The translations under genes were made by a program, and so were the position numbers. From Toxorhynchites rutilus septentrionalis (taxonomy: Eukaryota > Arthropoda > Insecta > Diptera > Culicidae): 64,000 nt of DNA. The DNA is taken from positions 15,452,416 to 15,516,415 of the forward strand of contig NC_073746.1 of the NCBI RefSeq assembly GCF_029784135.1. Reading direction: 5' to 3'. The number at the start of each line of letters is the position of its first letter. Position 1 is the first letter of the stretch. This document shows, one piece after another, positions 1 through 11,065 of the stretch. A model generated the notes under the pieces. It did no database searches and was not told the origin of the DNA. It saw only the letters and a program-made list of their open reading frames with translations.

Positions 1-620
1 TTGACATATGTGTTTATTAGTTTGGTAGAAAATGACTTTAAATTGGTTTGGTTGGATTTGAAAAAAAATTACAAATTATTTCTCTCAGTGCAGATACTAA
101 TTCCGCTCACATGAAGACATCAAATTACAAGTCATTTAACCTTAACGGTATTCGAGGACCGCTAGAAAAGTAGAAAAATGTTGTAGCCAACGATGGGCAA
201 TAATTTAAATGATTCATTTATAACCATTCCTTCCCAATACAGTAGCACGACGTTCGACATCTCTCATTAACAACACACTATCGATCCTCCGAAGCGATTT
301 AGATTTCTATTTTCTCATCGAACAAAACCGTCAAACTTAGGTCAATCTTGAAAAGGTATTAAATGATAATTAAGGAACTAAGAAAGATGGCTAGCCCTTC
401 GCTGGCTGGAGCGAGATTAGAAAAGAAATCGAAAATGACAAATTGAATACCGTATGTTTAGTACAACAAACCGTTCTTCAGTTCATGATCGAAGCTCTAC
501 TTAGACTGCGATATCAAAGATCTTTGCCTGACTGCATTATTTTCTTTTTCCGAATTTCTATGAATAGAATTCGCTTCAGATGCTGACAGACGCTTGTTAG
601 AGTCTTCTATAAATACACTA
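1..620. other. AT-rich stretch, nothing recognised
   Basis: I see no open reading frame with recognisable protein similarity and no clear element ends. The right edge runs into a repeat rich in T-runs and ACGCGG/TTTACG motifs. Confidence 0.4.
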
Positions 621-624
621 AAGT

Positions 625-1010
625 CACTTTTATGCGGTTTTTTTATACGCGATTTTTCGAATTTACACGGTTTTTTAACAGGATTTCGAAATTTACGCAG
701 TTTTTTTTTACGCGGCACGTATCAACAGCGTAAAAATTCAATATGATGATGTGAATTTTCACGAAATAAGTTTGTATTGTATCACTGATTAGTAGTTGAG
801 AAATAAAATGAAATACAAATATCATGATTGTGGCATGCAGAAAAAATCAGGTAATCAATTGTTAGAATATGGGTTGTATTTAAAACTAATAATACACTGT
901 TTGTTAGATTTTTGCACGGATTTAGTAAATTACCAGGCTTTTTTTTACGCGGATTTTGGAATTTACGCGGTTTTTGTTTAACTTGGCACGTATTCCCCGC
1001 TTTGGTTTTG
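625..1010. repeat. Paired T-run/ACGCGG repeat
   Basis: Two similar blocks, about 630-735 and 925-1005, share the pattern of long T runs separated by GAATTTACGCGG-like words and followed by GGCACGTAT. Both read in the same orientation with about 190 bp of unrelated sequence between them. They may be two short dispersed repeats, or the ends of one element. The family is not recognised. The short open frames through here are T-run artefacts. Confidence 0.4.
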
Positions 1011-1611
1011 AAAATAAAGAAAAAATGGCCGAGATTAAAACTAATGACCTTTGCATCGATGAGCCTCCTTCAAGTCATTGGCTCCATTAGACCCCTTAAC
1101 ACGTTGAGCCCGTTGATGTTGGGATTTTCGGTTCAAAAACGCTGACTGGCTGGGACTGAAAGTTACAAAATAAGAAAATAAAAATATATATGGTTTGTTT
1201 TCGGATGTTTTACAAGATGTGACTACCTTCTAGTCGAATTTCCATTTATACAATAAGTATATTTAGGAGCTGGGATCGACACTGATATTGTGCAAACACT
1301 CTCGATGTGGGCTAAATGGAAAGCGCAGTAAGAACAACTCGGGACTCAAAGTGTGAAGTGTGAACTGATGCGAAAGCGAAATCGAAATTAGTAGTTAACT
1401 TCACATTTGTTTTTTGCTTTGCAAGTTCAGTACTGTAGGGGATTTCAAGGTAAAACCGAAAACCCCTGTTTTTTTCTATAAGAAGCAAGTTTTTGCACAT
1501 TTTCCGATGTTACAGTGACATCGAATGAAGTTTTCGCACTCGGAGCGAAAGAATTGATTTGCACCGCTCAAACCCCAACCTCTAAGCGTTCTGCAGCATT
1601 GCTTGCAACAA

Positions 1612-1848
1612 GAAAAACATCGGGCTGTTGTGCTATAAACAACTCACTAATGATCATATCAACTGTCTTCGCTGTCCGGTGGTCTAACTGGATAATGGAA
1701 GAACAGAAGGAATACTCTTACGCCTAAAGGGCTACTGTGTAATGTGCTATTTATAGATATGATAAACATGTGACATGTACACGATTAAAACTCGGGTCTG
1801 TTACAGCTAAAATGCTAATGAGCCTAAAATAAACAAATGGGATAAAAA
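1612..1848 (+). repeat. SINE, 5'-truncated (same family as 54,647-55,128)
   Basis: This stretch aligns with the body and 3' end of the complete SINE near 54.9 kb. Shared words include ATCGGGCTG, CTGTCCGGTGGTC, GGATAATGGAAGAACAGAA, TGACATGTACACGATTAAAA and the end AATAAACAAATGGGATA. The tRNA-like head is absent, so this copy is 5' truncated, as is common for retroposed copies. It also lacks an extra ~45 bp that the 54.9-kb copy carries. It is non-coding, and the short frame across it is not a gene. Confidence 0.75.
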
Positions 1849-1869
1849 AGACAGCTGAAATCCTTCCTT

Positions 1870-2212
1870 GAGTTAGGCCTTAGAAAGGGGAAAGAGTGCC
1901 GAACCACCATAGAAACATCTATTGCCCCCTGAAACCTGCACATGTCCAATACGGTTCTATTTGCTTGATTAGTTCTCGAGTAATACAGGAATTTGTGTTT
2001 CATTTGTAAGGCAGCCCCTTTTGGAGAGAGAGAGAGAGAGAGAGAGAAGAGGTCTCAAACCATCATAAAAACTTTCCGCGGCCCCAAAAACCTCTAAATA
2101 CTAATTTTCAAGCCGATCGGTTCAGTAATTTCCAAGTCCGTAAGAATCAGACCGAAAGACAGACAGCCAGAAATCCATTTTTATATATATTTATATGCTA
2201 TAGCAATATATC
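1870..2212 (-). mobile_element. Helitron-like 5' fragment, reversed
   Basis: Read on the minus strand, this begins with a TATATATAAAAATGG-type head, then a CTGTCTGTCT tract, then CTGATTCTTA...GACT and ACTGAACCGATCG. These are the same landmarks as the heads of the elements at 40,419 and 58,101. It continues into one diverged unit of the 143-bp internal repeat (GCCCCCTGAAACCT, GATTAGTTCTCGAGTAAT). An AG dinucleotide run (about 2028-2047) interrupts it. The 3' terminus with CTAG is missing, so this is a dead fragment. Confidence 0.65.
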
Positions 2213-2214
2213 CG

Positions 2215-3168
2215 TCTCTTACGGATGGATCACGAAACAACCCGTGTTTTCTATACTTGAAGGCTAAATCCTTGGTTTGCCAAGAATCTAACAAGGCCTA
2301 CCGATGGCTCGCCTTCGTCTCATCCACATCGAAGCAAACGATCTCATTCGTGGAATCGGAACAAATGTAGCGTTCAAGTTTGCCCCAAAACGTGCAGTCC
2401 TTAATATGTTCAAACTCTTGAAAATTGTGCTTTTATTTGTCTATTTCACCCTTCAGTACACGAAAAAGCATTTTTTCTGTTGAAAATGATATTTTTTTCT
2501 GCCAACGCTAGTTTCGGTGCACGTCTGGAGCTATGTGGCGAAGTACTGGTACCAAATCTATACAAAAAGGTGGTCCACTTCGTTCGTTCACTTACTGAAG
2601 TCTTCTGTTGGACTCATTCATTCACTGCTTTACATTGGTTGGAGTCTTCGCCGTCTGGACGTCAATCCGATCGACTACAGGCATCATTCCATTTGTGGAA
2701 ACGGTCCGGACGTGCTATCTTTGCTACCATCCGAGTGACTTATTATCCAGATTTCATCTCTTGATCTCCATTGAATGTCGGAAGTCAAAACCTTCTTAAT
2801 CATGATAGCTACGCGCAATTCCTAGTTTTCCGATAAATTGTTTAATTGATACTTTTGCATTAGCAAATTTCGCCCAATATTCCGTGCCCTGAAAGTCGCA
2901 CCGAGAAAATTATCGTCGAATCCTTTGAGACCTTGACAACTGTCGACTTCCGTGAAGCAGGCATCGCCAGACAATTGTCAACTATGGTTTCCAGAAGAAT
3001 TGTGAAATATTCTCTTCCGGGAATTCATTCCTTCATTGTCATCATCGAAGTGGTTGCAATCGGAAGTCGGCTAGAAAGTGTCATTCGTCGGCGGAAAAAC
3101 TCGGCAACACCACCGCAAAGTTCCCAGTTGTTCTCTCTTCAAAGCATCGGTTATCCGCTCTGTTAGCT
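2215..3168. other. No recognisable gene
   Basis: Several short overlapping frames (about 2480-2800 and 2933-3166) occur, but none matches a family I recognise. A block near 2460-2520 (ACGAAAAAGCAT...AAAATGA...CAACGCTAGTTT) resembles one near 47,300-47,355, which suggests an old dispersed repeat. Confidence 0.35.
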
Positions 3169-3170
3169 TA

Positions 3171-3530
3171 AAGGGTGTACCGTTTAAAATCCGCACAAAC
3201 TCAAACTGCTCTAACTTTTGATCCGTTGGGTAAAATTAATTGGAATTTTGCATTGACATAATTTCATGTGTATTAGTTACACTCTGTGGTTTGATTTCAT
3301 TAGGTGCGCAAAAGTTTTCAAAATGACGACGAAAAAACAGTACCTGAGTACCGAGAATAATGATCTGTCGCATCGTGCAATTGGGAAAAAAAAGTTGGGA
3401 ATCGAGAATAACACGGTGACTGGTATTATAAAACGGTTCAACGAACGTCTGACTGTTGATCGGAAGCGAAGATCCGGAAAATAAAGCCGTCAGATCAACG
3501 AGAACGATCAAAAACGCTGGTGCCTCAAGG
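3171..3530 (+). pseudogene. Tc1/mariner-superfamily transposase, 5' end only
   Basis: A terminus starting AAGGGTGTACCGTTTAAAAT follows a TA dinucleotide (3169-3170). An ATG at 3323 then opens a 53-residue stretch that stops at 3484. The peptide has the N-terminal helix-turn-helix pattern of this superfamily: LSHRAIGKKLG-like, then TVTGIIKRFNERLTVDRK. It resembles residues 22-54 of the intact transposase at 9918 (LSHRDIGKMLG, STVSRVLKRYFENLTIDRK) but belongs to a different family with a different terminus. There is a small insertion (KKK) in the helix. The DDE catalytic domain and 3' terminus are absent, so it cannot act. Confidence 0.65.
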
Positions 3531-3539
3531 CACTCAGAG

Positions 3540-4500
3540 TTCCGATTATTGGGCCACTCAGGCCCGAAAGGTCGATTTTCGGCCAAAAATTTTTTGTTCT
3601 ATATAATACCAGATCTCGAAGTTTAATGTACTTTGGAGACAATTGGCATCAAAAATTGTTGTTGAAAACCCCGATTTCATGTACCCCCCCTTTAGAAGAT
3701 TTTCGAGGGAAAAAAATCAAAACTTTGGGCGCTTTCAGGCACTCTTAAATCATGTTCGATTGAGCTTAAATTTGGCACAGGTGATTTTTTTTGGCCAATA
3801 CACAAAATGTGCATGGTCGGTTTTTGAAATTTGACATGACTATTTTTTATGCCACCCTAATATACATGTACACAATTAAAACCCGACTCTGTTACAGCTA
3901 AAATGCTAAGAGCACGGCAGTGGAACTTCATACAAATCAGTCGTCGAAAAGTGTCTCCTTTTTCACCGCTTGTTTACATCGACGAATATATTTTTTTCCA
4001 CTATGTTTCGTAGGAGAGTGTATGCATACTGACAGATTTCTACTACGAGGTGTTTAATGAAGGATGAAAGGTGGGAATGTTTATGTTTATATATGATTTA
4101 TCGTACGATTTAATTGAATGCATAAAAGTTGTCAACAAAACTGGACTTAAGCACATTTTTAAATTTGAACAAATATTGATAAGAGATTCCCAGCAATTCT
4201 TGATGTTTTTTGCTTGATTTGGTTACTGTATAAGTTGTTTGAAACGAAGGTTTAGTATAATGTAATTTTATTTTGAGGATTATATGACGAGTATGATTAA
4301 TATAAATTGCATGTATACATGCAAACGTGGAGACGATTTACATACATTCTAGAAAAAAATAAATCGTATAATTATCGTTTATATTACATCATATACCTCA
4401 TATACATGCCTATGGCCTCCAATTTCATATGCATATGCCAGTTATACACATCATACAAGTAATGTGTCTTGGATGTATGTATATCGTCTCCAATTTTATA
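3540..4500. other. AT-rich, no gene; small SINE scrap
   Basis: No coding signal. At about 3862-3912 a short fragment (TACATGTACACAATTAAAA...CTGTTACAGCTAAAATGCTAA) matches the 3' part of the SINE family seen at 1612 and 54,647. The rest is AT-rich and unassigned. Confidence 0.5.
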
Positions 4501-4502
4501 TT

Positions 4503-5500
4503 TTTGACGTAGGACTACGTCTTCCATTAAGGGTGCCAAATCAGAAAACAGGTCTTGTTTTTATGAAATAAAGTTAACGTTAATAACTATTTTGGCTACG
4601 AACGGATTTAAACGATTTGCATACCAATCGAATTGGAAATTTTCTAAGATTTGTTTGATATGCTATACATTACAATCCCATAGTCTGTATATGGTTTAAA
4701 TTGTTCGCTTATTCTGCTCGTTTTGTGTTTTATGTTTCTTCTCGAGCTGTGAACGCCAGCGAATATTTCACTTGAAGTGCATCTGGCATTGCAATTAACA
4801 CAACCATCCGAGTCATGGCAAAGCAGGCGAAAAAAGGGAATAGTGCAAAAGATTATAGGTCGCTTCTAAACATCAGTGTTTGGTTTTGTGTGTGTTGCTT
4901 GTTTTCGTTGCGCGAAACTTAGAACTTGTTCATTTCCTGTACATGTGAATTGCACACCTTCGATACTTTTAGTTGCCATTCGTATTTGGTCTCGTGCGCA
5001 TCGGTTCTGTCCGACTAGCTTTGTTGACGGTTTTGACCGAGAGTCGAGAAACGATTTTTCATGAACGATCATTCTCGCGATGTTTCTTTTTTAGCATTGC
5101 AACTGTGTGCATCTGTTAGACGCGTGTTTGATGTTTATTGAATGGCGATGCACTTCTTATTCTTATTCTTCTTTTGAAATATAGAGACTTGAAACTCAGA
5201 GAGCTCATTCGTCTTTGATGGCGATGCACGGAAGATGCCTCTCGTTAATATTCAGTGCAATGTGTCCATTGATATAAAGAAACAAATTGCGACATATGAG
5301 CAATTAGTGCATTGTTCTCGCAAAGGCAAAAAAGGATCGTTGCTTCTCGAAATGATTGTACAAAACTACGTAAGCCATTAAACCTTTTTATGAAATTTCG
5401 ACGTAGTTGCAAATATTCGAAATGTAAACCATCAAATTTCAAAAGAAAAAAGATTGCGTAGTCCTACATTCTAAGCGGTCGTGTCTTGGATACAACCCCT
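4503..5500 (+). repeat. Unclassified ~1 kb dispersed element, copy A
   Basis: The copy starts at a perfect palindrome, GACGTAG-GA-CTACGTC (4506-4521). About 200 bp (to about 4703) then match 41,445-41,642 closely. A second conserved patch around 5250-5335 (AAACAAATTG.GACATA, then ATTGTTCT.CGA/AAGGC) matches 42,665-42,725. The end near 5453-5497 (GCGTAGTCCTAC, then GCGGTCGTGTCTTGGATACAACC) matches 42,885-42,922. So this is one unit with two defined ends. No protein is recognised. The short frames within are not convincing, although the middle patch may be decayed coding sequence. Confidence 0.55.
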
Positions 5501-5510
5501 CCATTTTTTT

Positions 5511-6066
5511 ACGATTTAATGTTTGCTGGGCAGGCCCGATGGCAGTTTTAAATTGTTAAAATATGAATGAAATTTTTTACTTCATGTTATTTGATTACTT
5601 GAAACATGTAGTACTGAACTTTATTTAACCATTTCTATATAAATTTTGCGATATTTCCACTAAAGCACAATAAACAATGACGTATGACGTATCCGAAAAA
5701 AATTTCGTATCATATGTATCATATGTAAGAGCTTTAATTACCCTAGAATCATATTTCAGATAGCCGTACGAGATAACTGCGGCTTGATAATCCAAACAAC
5801 CGGAGTTCAAATCCAATCGGAGCAATTTTATAACCGTCGCCACCACTCATATCAAACATTTATATCCCTAAAAATCAATTGAATAATTCCTATTTGAACA
5901 AACATAAATGTTTATAAAAGTTCTATATACATACAAAAATGGTGATTCCCCGGACTGAACATTTTACTTTAATATTTTCCCCCTTTTTTATGGCAGTGAT
6001 GAATCGTATATTCGTATGGCAACAGACTTATTATGGTATGAGGTATTGACTAATAACCTTGCATGT
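5511..6066. other. AT-rich spacer with a repeated flank
   Basis: No gene seen. The phrase TACGATTTAATGTTTGCTGGG at 5511-5531 recurs at 6398-6418 in the same orientation, flanking the region that holds the first MITE. This hints at a local duplication or two copies of another repeat. Confidence 0.35.
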
Positions 6067-6067
6067 A

Positions 6068-6326
6068 CAGTAAGTTACCTCTAATTCGTCATTTAGGTTA
6101 TTGTACAGACCTGTAACGGGATACAAATAATTGTACATTTGCATCTCTAATTGGATATTTTTGTAAACATCAAGTTTGGGACCCAAAGTATGGCCCCTGA
6201 TTGAAAGTCGCCACCAGACGTCGACATTGTACCACTATCATCGTGAATGTCCAATTACAGGCCAATCACGTCTAATGCGACACTGAGTAGTGCCTCGGTA
6301 TGTCGAGGATTAGAGGTAACTTACTG
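6068..6326 (+). mobile_element. MITE with TA target duplication, copy 1
   Basis: The perfect 18-bp inverted termini CAGTAAGTTACCTCTAAT are flanked by TA on both sides (6066-6067 and 6327-6328), the signature of Tc1/mariner-type insertion. The 259-bp body has no coding capacity, so it would need a transposase supplied in trans. Internal words such as GTCGCCACCAGACGTC and TCCAATTA recur in reverse in the copy at 6892-7138. Confidence 0.8.
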
Positions 6327-6891
6327 TATATGCTATTTGGGCGCATCATATACCACCCAAAATATCAGATATTCGATGCTCTACATACTATAGTTATACG
6401 ATTTAATGTTTGCTGGGTTGGCATATTTGGCAGCTTGGTTTGTCAAGTTCATAATCTCATGTTTACAGTTTTGAGTTAAGTGCAATTGAATGACGAAGTT
6501 GAACTAATTTATTTTTGTCACTATGTATATCAGAACGCAAAAGACCGGCAAACAGATAATCTTTCGTTATTAAAAGTTAAAAATAAAAAATAGCAACTTT
6601 CACTTTCACTTCTCTTGAAACCGGAAATATTCGGACTTAAAAATAATTTTTAACGTAATATTCCAAGCATACACGTACTTACAAAAATCTATAATAATTA
6701 TTATAATTATCAAGAACGTTTTCCGCTATTGGTTTTTTTTGGTACTCTGTAGTAAATCGTATATACACATGACAATAGTCGTACTAGATACATGTATAAG
6801 TCCATCCATCCAATCATCGGGAATACTGTTGCAAGTGGAAAATAAATGTGTGTTCGTTGCTTATGATGCGAACATAAATAACAATATGATA

Positions 6892-7138
6892 CAGTAATTT
6901 AAATTTAATACTACATGCCGAGGCACAACTCAGTGTCGCTTTGGAAGCGATTTTGGCCTGTAATTGAATATGGCGATTTGAGTGGACGTCTGGTGGCAAC
7001 TTTAATGTGGTTCCATAATTTGGGCCCCGAACTCGATATTTACAAAAATGTCCAATAAGAGATAAAAATGTCCAATTAAACGTGTCACATCACAGGTCTG
7101 TCCAATTATCTAAACGTCGCATTAAATGTAACTTACTG
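6892..7138 (-). mobile_element. MITE with TA target duplication, copy 2 (inverted, diverged)
   Basis: The termini CAGTAA...TTAAT and ATTAAATGTAACTTACTG lie next to TA dinucleotides (6890-6891 and 7139-7140). The interior reads as the reverse complement of copy 1: TGCCGAGGCA, ACTCAGTGTCGC, GACGTCTGGTGGC. It is clearly older or more diverged than copy 1. No coding capacity. Confidence 0.7.
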
Positions 7139-7139
7139 T

Positions 7140-9764
7140 ATATAAACAATATTTATTCCCAGCTGTTTGGGGCATCTCGCACAAATTGACAATATCATTC
7201 AGTTGTCAGTGCAAGTCAGTGCAATTTTTAGAGTGTAAAAAAAGTTCACTGTTTACATAAAAGCAATCTCGAATTGGTCCCACTTTTTTGCTTGAAGTTA
7301 CTATCCCCTGCTAAGAGGCTAAACAAATGAACAAATGGGACAAACATGACAACGATTTTCAGTCAAGTGAAAGATTTAAAAAAAACGAACATTTTTTTTA
7401 AAATGATCACGTTTTTTGAAAATCGAATTTTAATTTATGTGTAGTGTAGGTCTTCAATAATGATTTTAATAACATTTTTTGTAGAAATTCAATCAATCAA
7501 AACAATCAAGAATAATTAGCTGATTTCTCCATATCCGCAAAGTTTGAACATATTTTGATAAGGGACTCCCAATCAAAAAGACGAATTGGCGCAAAATCTA
7601 ATATCATCAAAATTTCTATTAAAAAATCTCAGAAAAAAATCCTCTTTACGAACGTGTACGAACCTCGGACGAAACTGTCGAATTTCCAATTGTAATTGTG
7701 ATTGACGGGCGCCGGGCGAAAATCCATCCGAGCTCTGGAATGCGTGCGTGATTTTCCCTGACAACCTTACCTTACGTTTAAACTTACACAGGATTAAACG
7801 ACAGCAAAGAGGCATATTGTAGCTGGCAAAGGTTTCGAGTGGCCGTTGTTCGCCCGAACACACAATCAAACCGGCCATTGTAATTAGAAAATTAGAAATG
7901 TGATCCCGATAACAACGTGTGCAGCAAGCAGGCAGCAATCACCAAAAGTGCTGAGGGTGAATTTTGCCAAAAGGTTGGGTGTGTGTTTTTTTATTCCTGT
8001 TTCACGTGAAAAGGAGCTGTTCTTGTGTGTGCCCAAATGGAATTTCTAATAAGAAGGAAAATGTGAAAAGAGAATCCATGTTAGTTAAATTTATTTGGCT
8101 TTTTTCGTCGGAAGAGACCGCGCTCGTGTGCGTTTTCGCCATCCACTTCTGTGCTCTGGAAAGGTAGTACGGGGTTTTTTTTTTGTTAACGAGAGGCAAA
8201 GCCCCGTCTTCTAGGATCGCTGGAGTGTGCTAAAAGTCAAAATGTGAAATTGAAATTGGAATAACGATGTCTGATAAGAAAGCCGAACGGAGAAGTGGAT
8301 CTCTCTTTGCGGAGCGGATGTGGAGATGACAGCCGAAATGGTGGCCAGCGGTGGGAAGGCCTTCGGCCGGATAAGAATAAGATGAAATTGGGTTCGAAAA
8401 TGGAAATGGTCAAATGAAAACTCTTCAAATCAAATTGAAAGACTTCCCTGCCCGTTCCAGTCAGGACTTTTTTTTCTTCTTCTTACGATGTACGTGGGAT
8501 ACATTTAGCTACCCACTCCGAAACTCCGCCGCTTGAGGAGACCATTTTATATTGAATTCGAGTCCCGGACGACGACGCCAACGACTGGTGCTGACTTTTA
8601 GAAGTTTCTACTTGATTTATTGTGTGTTTGGTGGAATAGTAAATTCAATGCTGATTTCGATTCCAGCGGTTCTCCGATCGTACGTTATTTTCCAATTACC
8701 CGCTAGTCATTTAGGTTCGACACGACATGTTGAGTTTCGATAGGTTCGCCGACAGGCGCTCCATCAATTGGGTGAAAAGAATTTCATAAGGAAATCCTTA
8801 AATTGCAGATCCGTTTGTGAACGGGCAGCGGAACAAGCTAAGGGCGACCTGATTAGTAGGAGAGGAGAGACCACTCGTTTATTTGCCCACTCTTATCGTG
8901 ATTTTTGGGAAGTGCTTAATGAATTTCCTCATTTTTCATTCGCAATTCGTATTGAATGTTTCGTCCGGTGCTTTCGATATGAGACGCAGAAGGAAATTGG
9001 CAAGTCCTATTAGTGCACGATTGAAAGGAAGGACGGAATGAAACTGACATGCTTGAATTAAGCCGAATTCAATTCCGTTTTGAAATTAAATCGCCCCGCC
9101 TGCCTGGGATTTCCTCGCTATCCTTATGGATCGACTAAAACCCGAAAACGGCCCATGAAAATGGGATTTATTATCATGAACCGGAGGGGTCAAGCTCTAA
9201 GGAAATGCTAAATCCCGCATCCCAGACACCGAAATGAAGGGAAAACTTGTCAATTTTCCATGACAATGGACTAAATTTGAAAACATAATAATAATAGACG
9301 GCCATAAAACATGAATACGTATGAATGTGGATGGAGACGGTTGCAAAATAATATTTTTTAAAGGCCGACCGGAATCAAATTCATAGGAAATGTTGCGTGG
9401 GATCAATGTTATTCTTCCATTTGCCGGCCGTGGTTGTCACGGCACATGTCCCTCCTTCCATGAGTCAATTTGTTTTTGCTCCTTTTGCTCTAACAGAGGC
9501 GCATAATGTAAAGTAAAATCCAACATCGAAAGGGGCCCGAAAATTTTTTGTGGAGGTTTATCACATTGTATTTATTTTTCCAAGCATTAGCAAAACATGT
9601 CCTTTGAATTATGTACATGTATTTGGGCAGCGCTGAACAAGTGGGATTTACTTCGTGTTGTGTGTTAAATGTATTTAACGGGAGGGTGGTTGAGAGAGTT
9701 TCCAATTTAATAGGGAACAAGATGCATTTTCAAAAGTTCTACAATAGAATAGCGATACGAATAT
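7140..9764. other. Largely non-repetitive stretch, no gene assigned
   Basis: Short frames exist (for example minus 7573-7938, 121 codons, Cys- and Arg-rich; plus 8552-8743). None has a domain or composition that convinces me. A possible SINE 3' scrap lies near 7315-7345 (GCTAAGAGGCTAAACAAATG...ATGGGACAAA). Base composition from about 7600 to 9500 is more even than the flanks, so unrecognised host regulatory or untranslated sequence is possible. Confidence 0.35.
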
Positions 9765-9765
9765 A

Positions 9766-11063
9766 AAGGGTGTGTCACATCAAATTGCATCACGGAAAAA
9801 ACGCTGTAGAAATTTAATTTTTAGGAATTATATCTTCAGCTTTCGCTTATAATCAGATAAGAGTGTATAGATCACGTTGGCCATGCTTCACTGTCAATTT
9901 TTCGTAAATTTGGAAAAATGTCGTCGAACGAAAAAGAGCGTCGTGAATTAATCCTGTGCACTCATTTCGAGAATCCGGAGTTGTCACATCGGGACATCGG
10001 TAAGATGCTGGGAATCGTCCAATCCACGGTCAGCAGAGTACTAAAACGATACTTCGAGAACCTAACCATCGACCGGAAGGTGAAGAACGGCAAAAATGGA
10101 TGCTCCGTCAGTGAAAAAGATCACAAGCGGGTAGTTAAGCAGTTTAGACGTGATCCGAGAAGTTCGGTCCGGGATGTCGCCAATAAGCTGAATTTGTCAA
10201 GTTCATTCGTCCAGCGGACCAAGCAGCGGGAGGGCCTACGTACATACAAGGTTCAGAAGGCTCCTAACCGCGACGAAAGGCAAAACATGGTGGGGAAGAC
10301 GCGAGCCCGAAAGCTGTACACCGAAATGCTGACGAAGCCGCATTGCCTGGTAATGGACGACGAAACCTACGTCAAAGCGGACTTTCGTCAGCTGCCAGGC
10401 CTGTTGTTCTTCTCCGCAGAGGACAAATTCAGCATTCCGGAGGAGATTCGCAAGCTGAAACTATCCAAGTTTGCCAAAAAGTACATTGTGTGGCAAGCGA
10501 TCTGCTCTTGCGGAAAGCGGAGCGCCCCCTTCGTGATGACCGGCACGGTAAACGGGCAGGTTTACCTTAAGGAGTGCCTACAGAAGCGCTTACTACCACT
10601 ATTGAAGCAGCACGAGGGCCCGACCATCTTCTGGCCGGATCTCGCTTCGTGTCACTATTCAAAGGACGTGTTGGAGTGGTACGAAGCCAACGGGGTCACC
10701 TTCGTGCCAAAGGAAATGAACCCGCCCAACGCGCCGGAGCTTCGCCCAATAGAGAAATATTGGGCGATTATGAAGCAGGCCCTCCGGAAGAACCCAAAAG
10801 TTGTCAAATCGGAGGCGGACTTCAAGAGAAAATGGATTTCTGTTCAAAAAAAACTACAACCTGACGTTGTACAGAACCTTATGGACGGGGTAAAGAGGAA
10901 GGTGCGAGCATACGGGCTTGGGCTCGAAGTATGAATAAAAAGAAAATGCCAAAAGTTGTTTAATAGTTTTTATTTTACTGTCTAAAATTTTCAAAAGGAT
11001 CGGTCTACTGGGCGAATTTCTACAGCGTTTTTTCCGTGATGCAATTTGATGTGACACACCCTT
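9766..11063 (+). mobile_element. Complete DD37E (ITmD37E-type) transposon
   Basis: The terminal inverted repeats begin AAGGGTGTGTCACATCAAAT and stay identical for about 49 bp. A TA duplication sits at each end (9764-9765 and 11,064-11,065), and one uninterrupted transposase gene lies between. Total length is 1298 bp, typical for the superfamily. A copy at 61,844-63,104 has almost the same sequence, and a truncated copy lies at 34,866-35,054. Both ends and the gene are intact, so this copy could be autonomous. Activity is inferred from structure only. Confidence 0.92.
9918..10934 (+). CDS. DD37E transposase (ITmD37E-type), intact
   Basis: This 338-residue DDE transposase would cut and paste the surrounding element by binding its inverted termini and inserting it at TA sites in the nucleus. 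Residues 1-110 hold the paired helix-turn-helix DNA-binding region: LSHRDIGKMLG...STVSRVLKRY (22-45), then SSVRDVANKLNLSSSFVQ (82-99). The catalytic triad is visible as D148 (MDDETY), D241 (FWPDLASCHYS) and E279 (LRPIEKYW). Exactly 37 residues separate D241 and E279, which defines the DD37E group. The ATG at 9918 lies about 150 bp inside the left terminus, with no longer frame upstream. The TGA at 10,932 precedes AATAAAAAG, a likely poly-A signal. There is no intron, frameshift or stop. The sister copy at 61,996 keeps the same protein except for deletions. Confidence 0.93.
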   Translation: MSSNEKERRELILCTHFENPELSHRDIGKMLGIVQSTVSRVLKRYFENLTIDRKVKNGKNGCSVSEKDHKRVVKQFRRDPRSSVRDVANKLNLSSSFVQRTKQREGLRTYKVQKAPNRDERQNMVGKTRARKLYTEMLTKPHCLVMDDETYVKADFRQLPGLLFFSAEDKFSIPEEIRKLKLSKFAKKYIVWQAICSCGKRSAPFVMTGTVNGQVYLKECLQKRLLPLLKQHEGPTIFWPDLASCHYSKDVLEWYEANGVTFVPKEMNPPNAPELRPIEKYWAIMKQALRKNPKVVKSEADFKRKWISVQKKLQPDVVQNLMDGVKRKVRAYGLGLEV

Positions 11064-11065
11064 TA

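Noticed and set aside
7573..7938. 121-codon minus frame as a host exon
   Set aside because: No recognisable domain, odd Cys/Arg/Phe content, and no splice or start context that I could defend.
10574..10864. Extra frames inside the DD37E transposase (plus 10,574-10,864, minus 10,659-10,847)
   Set aside because: They overlap the intact catalytic domain in other frames and recur at the same place in the sister copy only because the DNA is shared.
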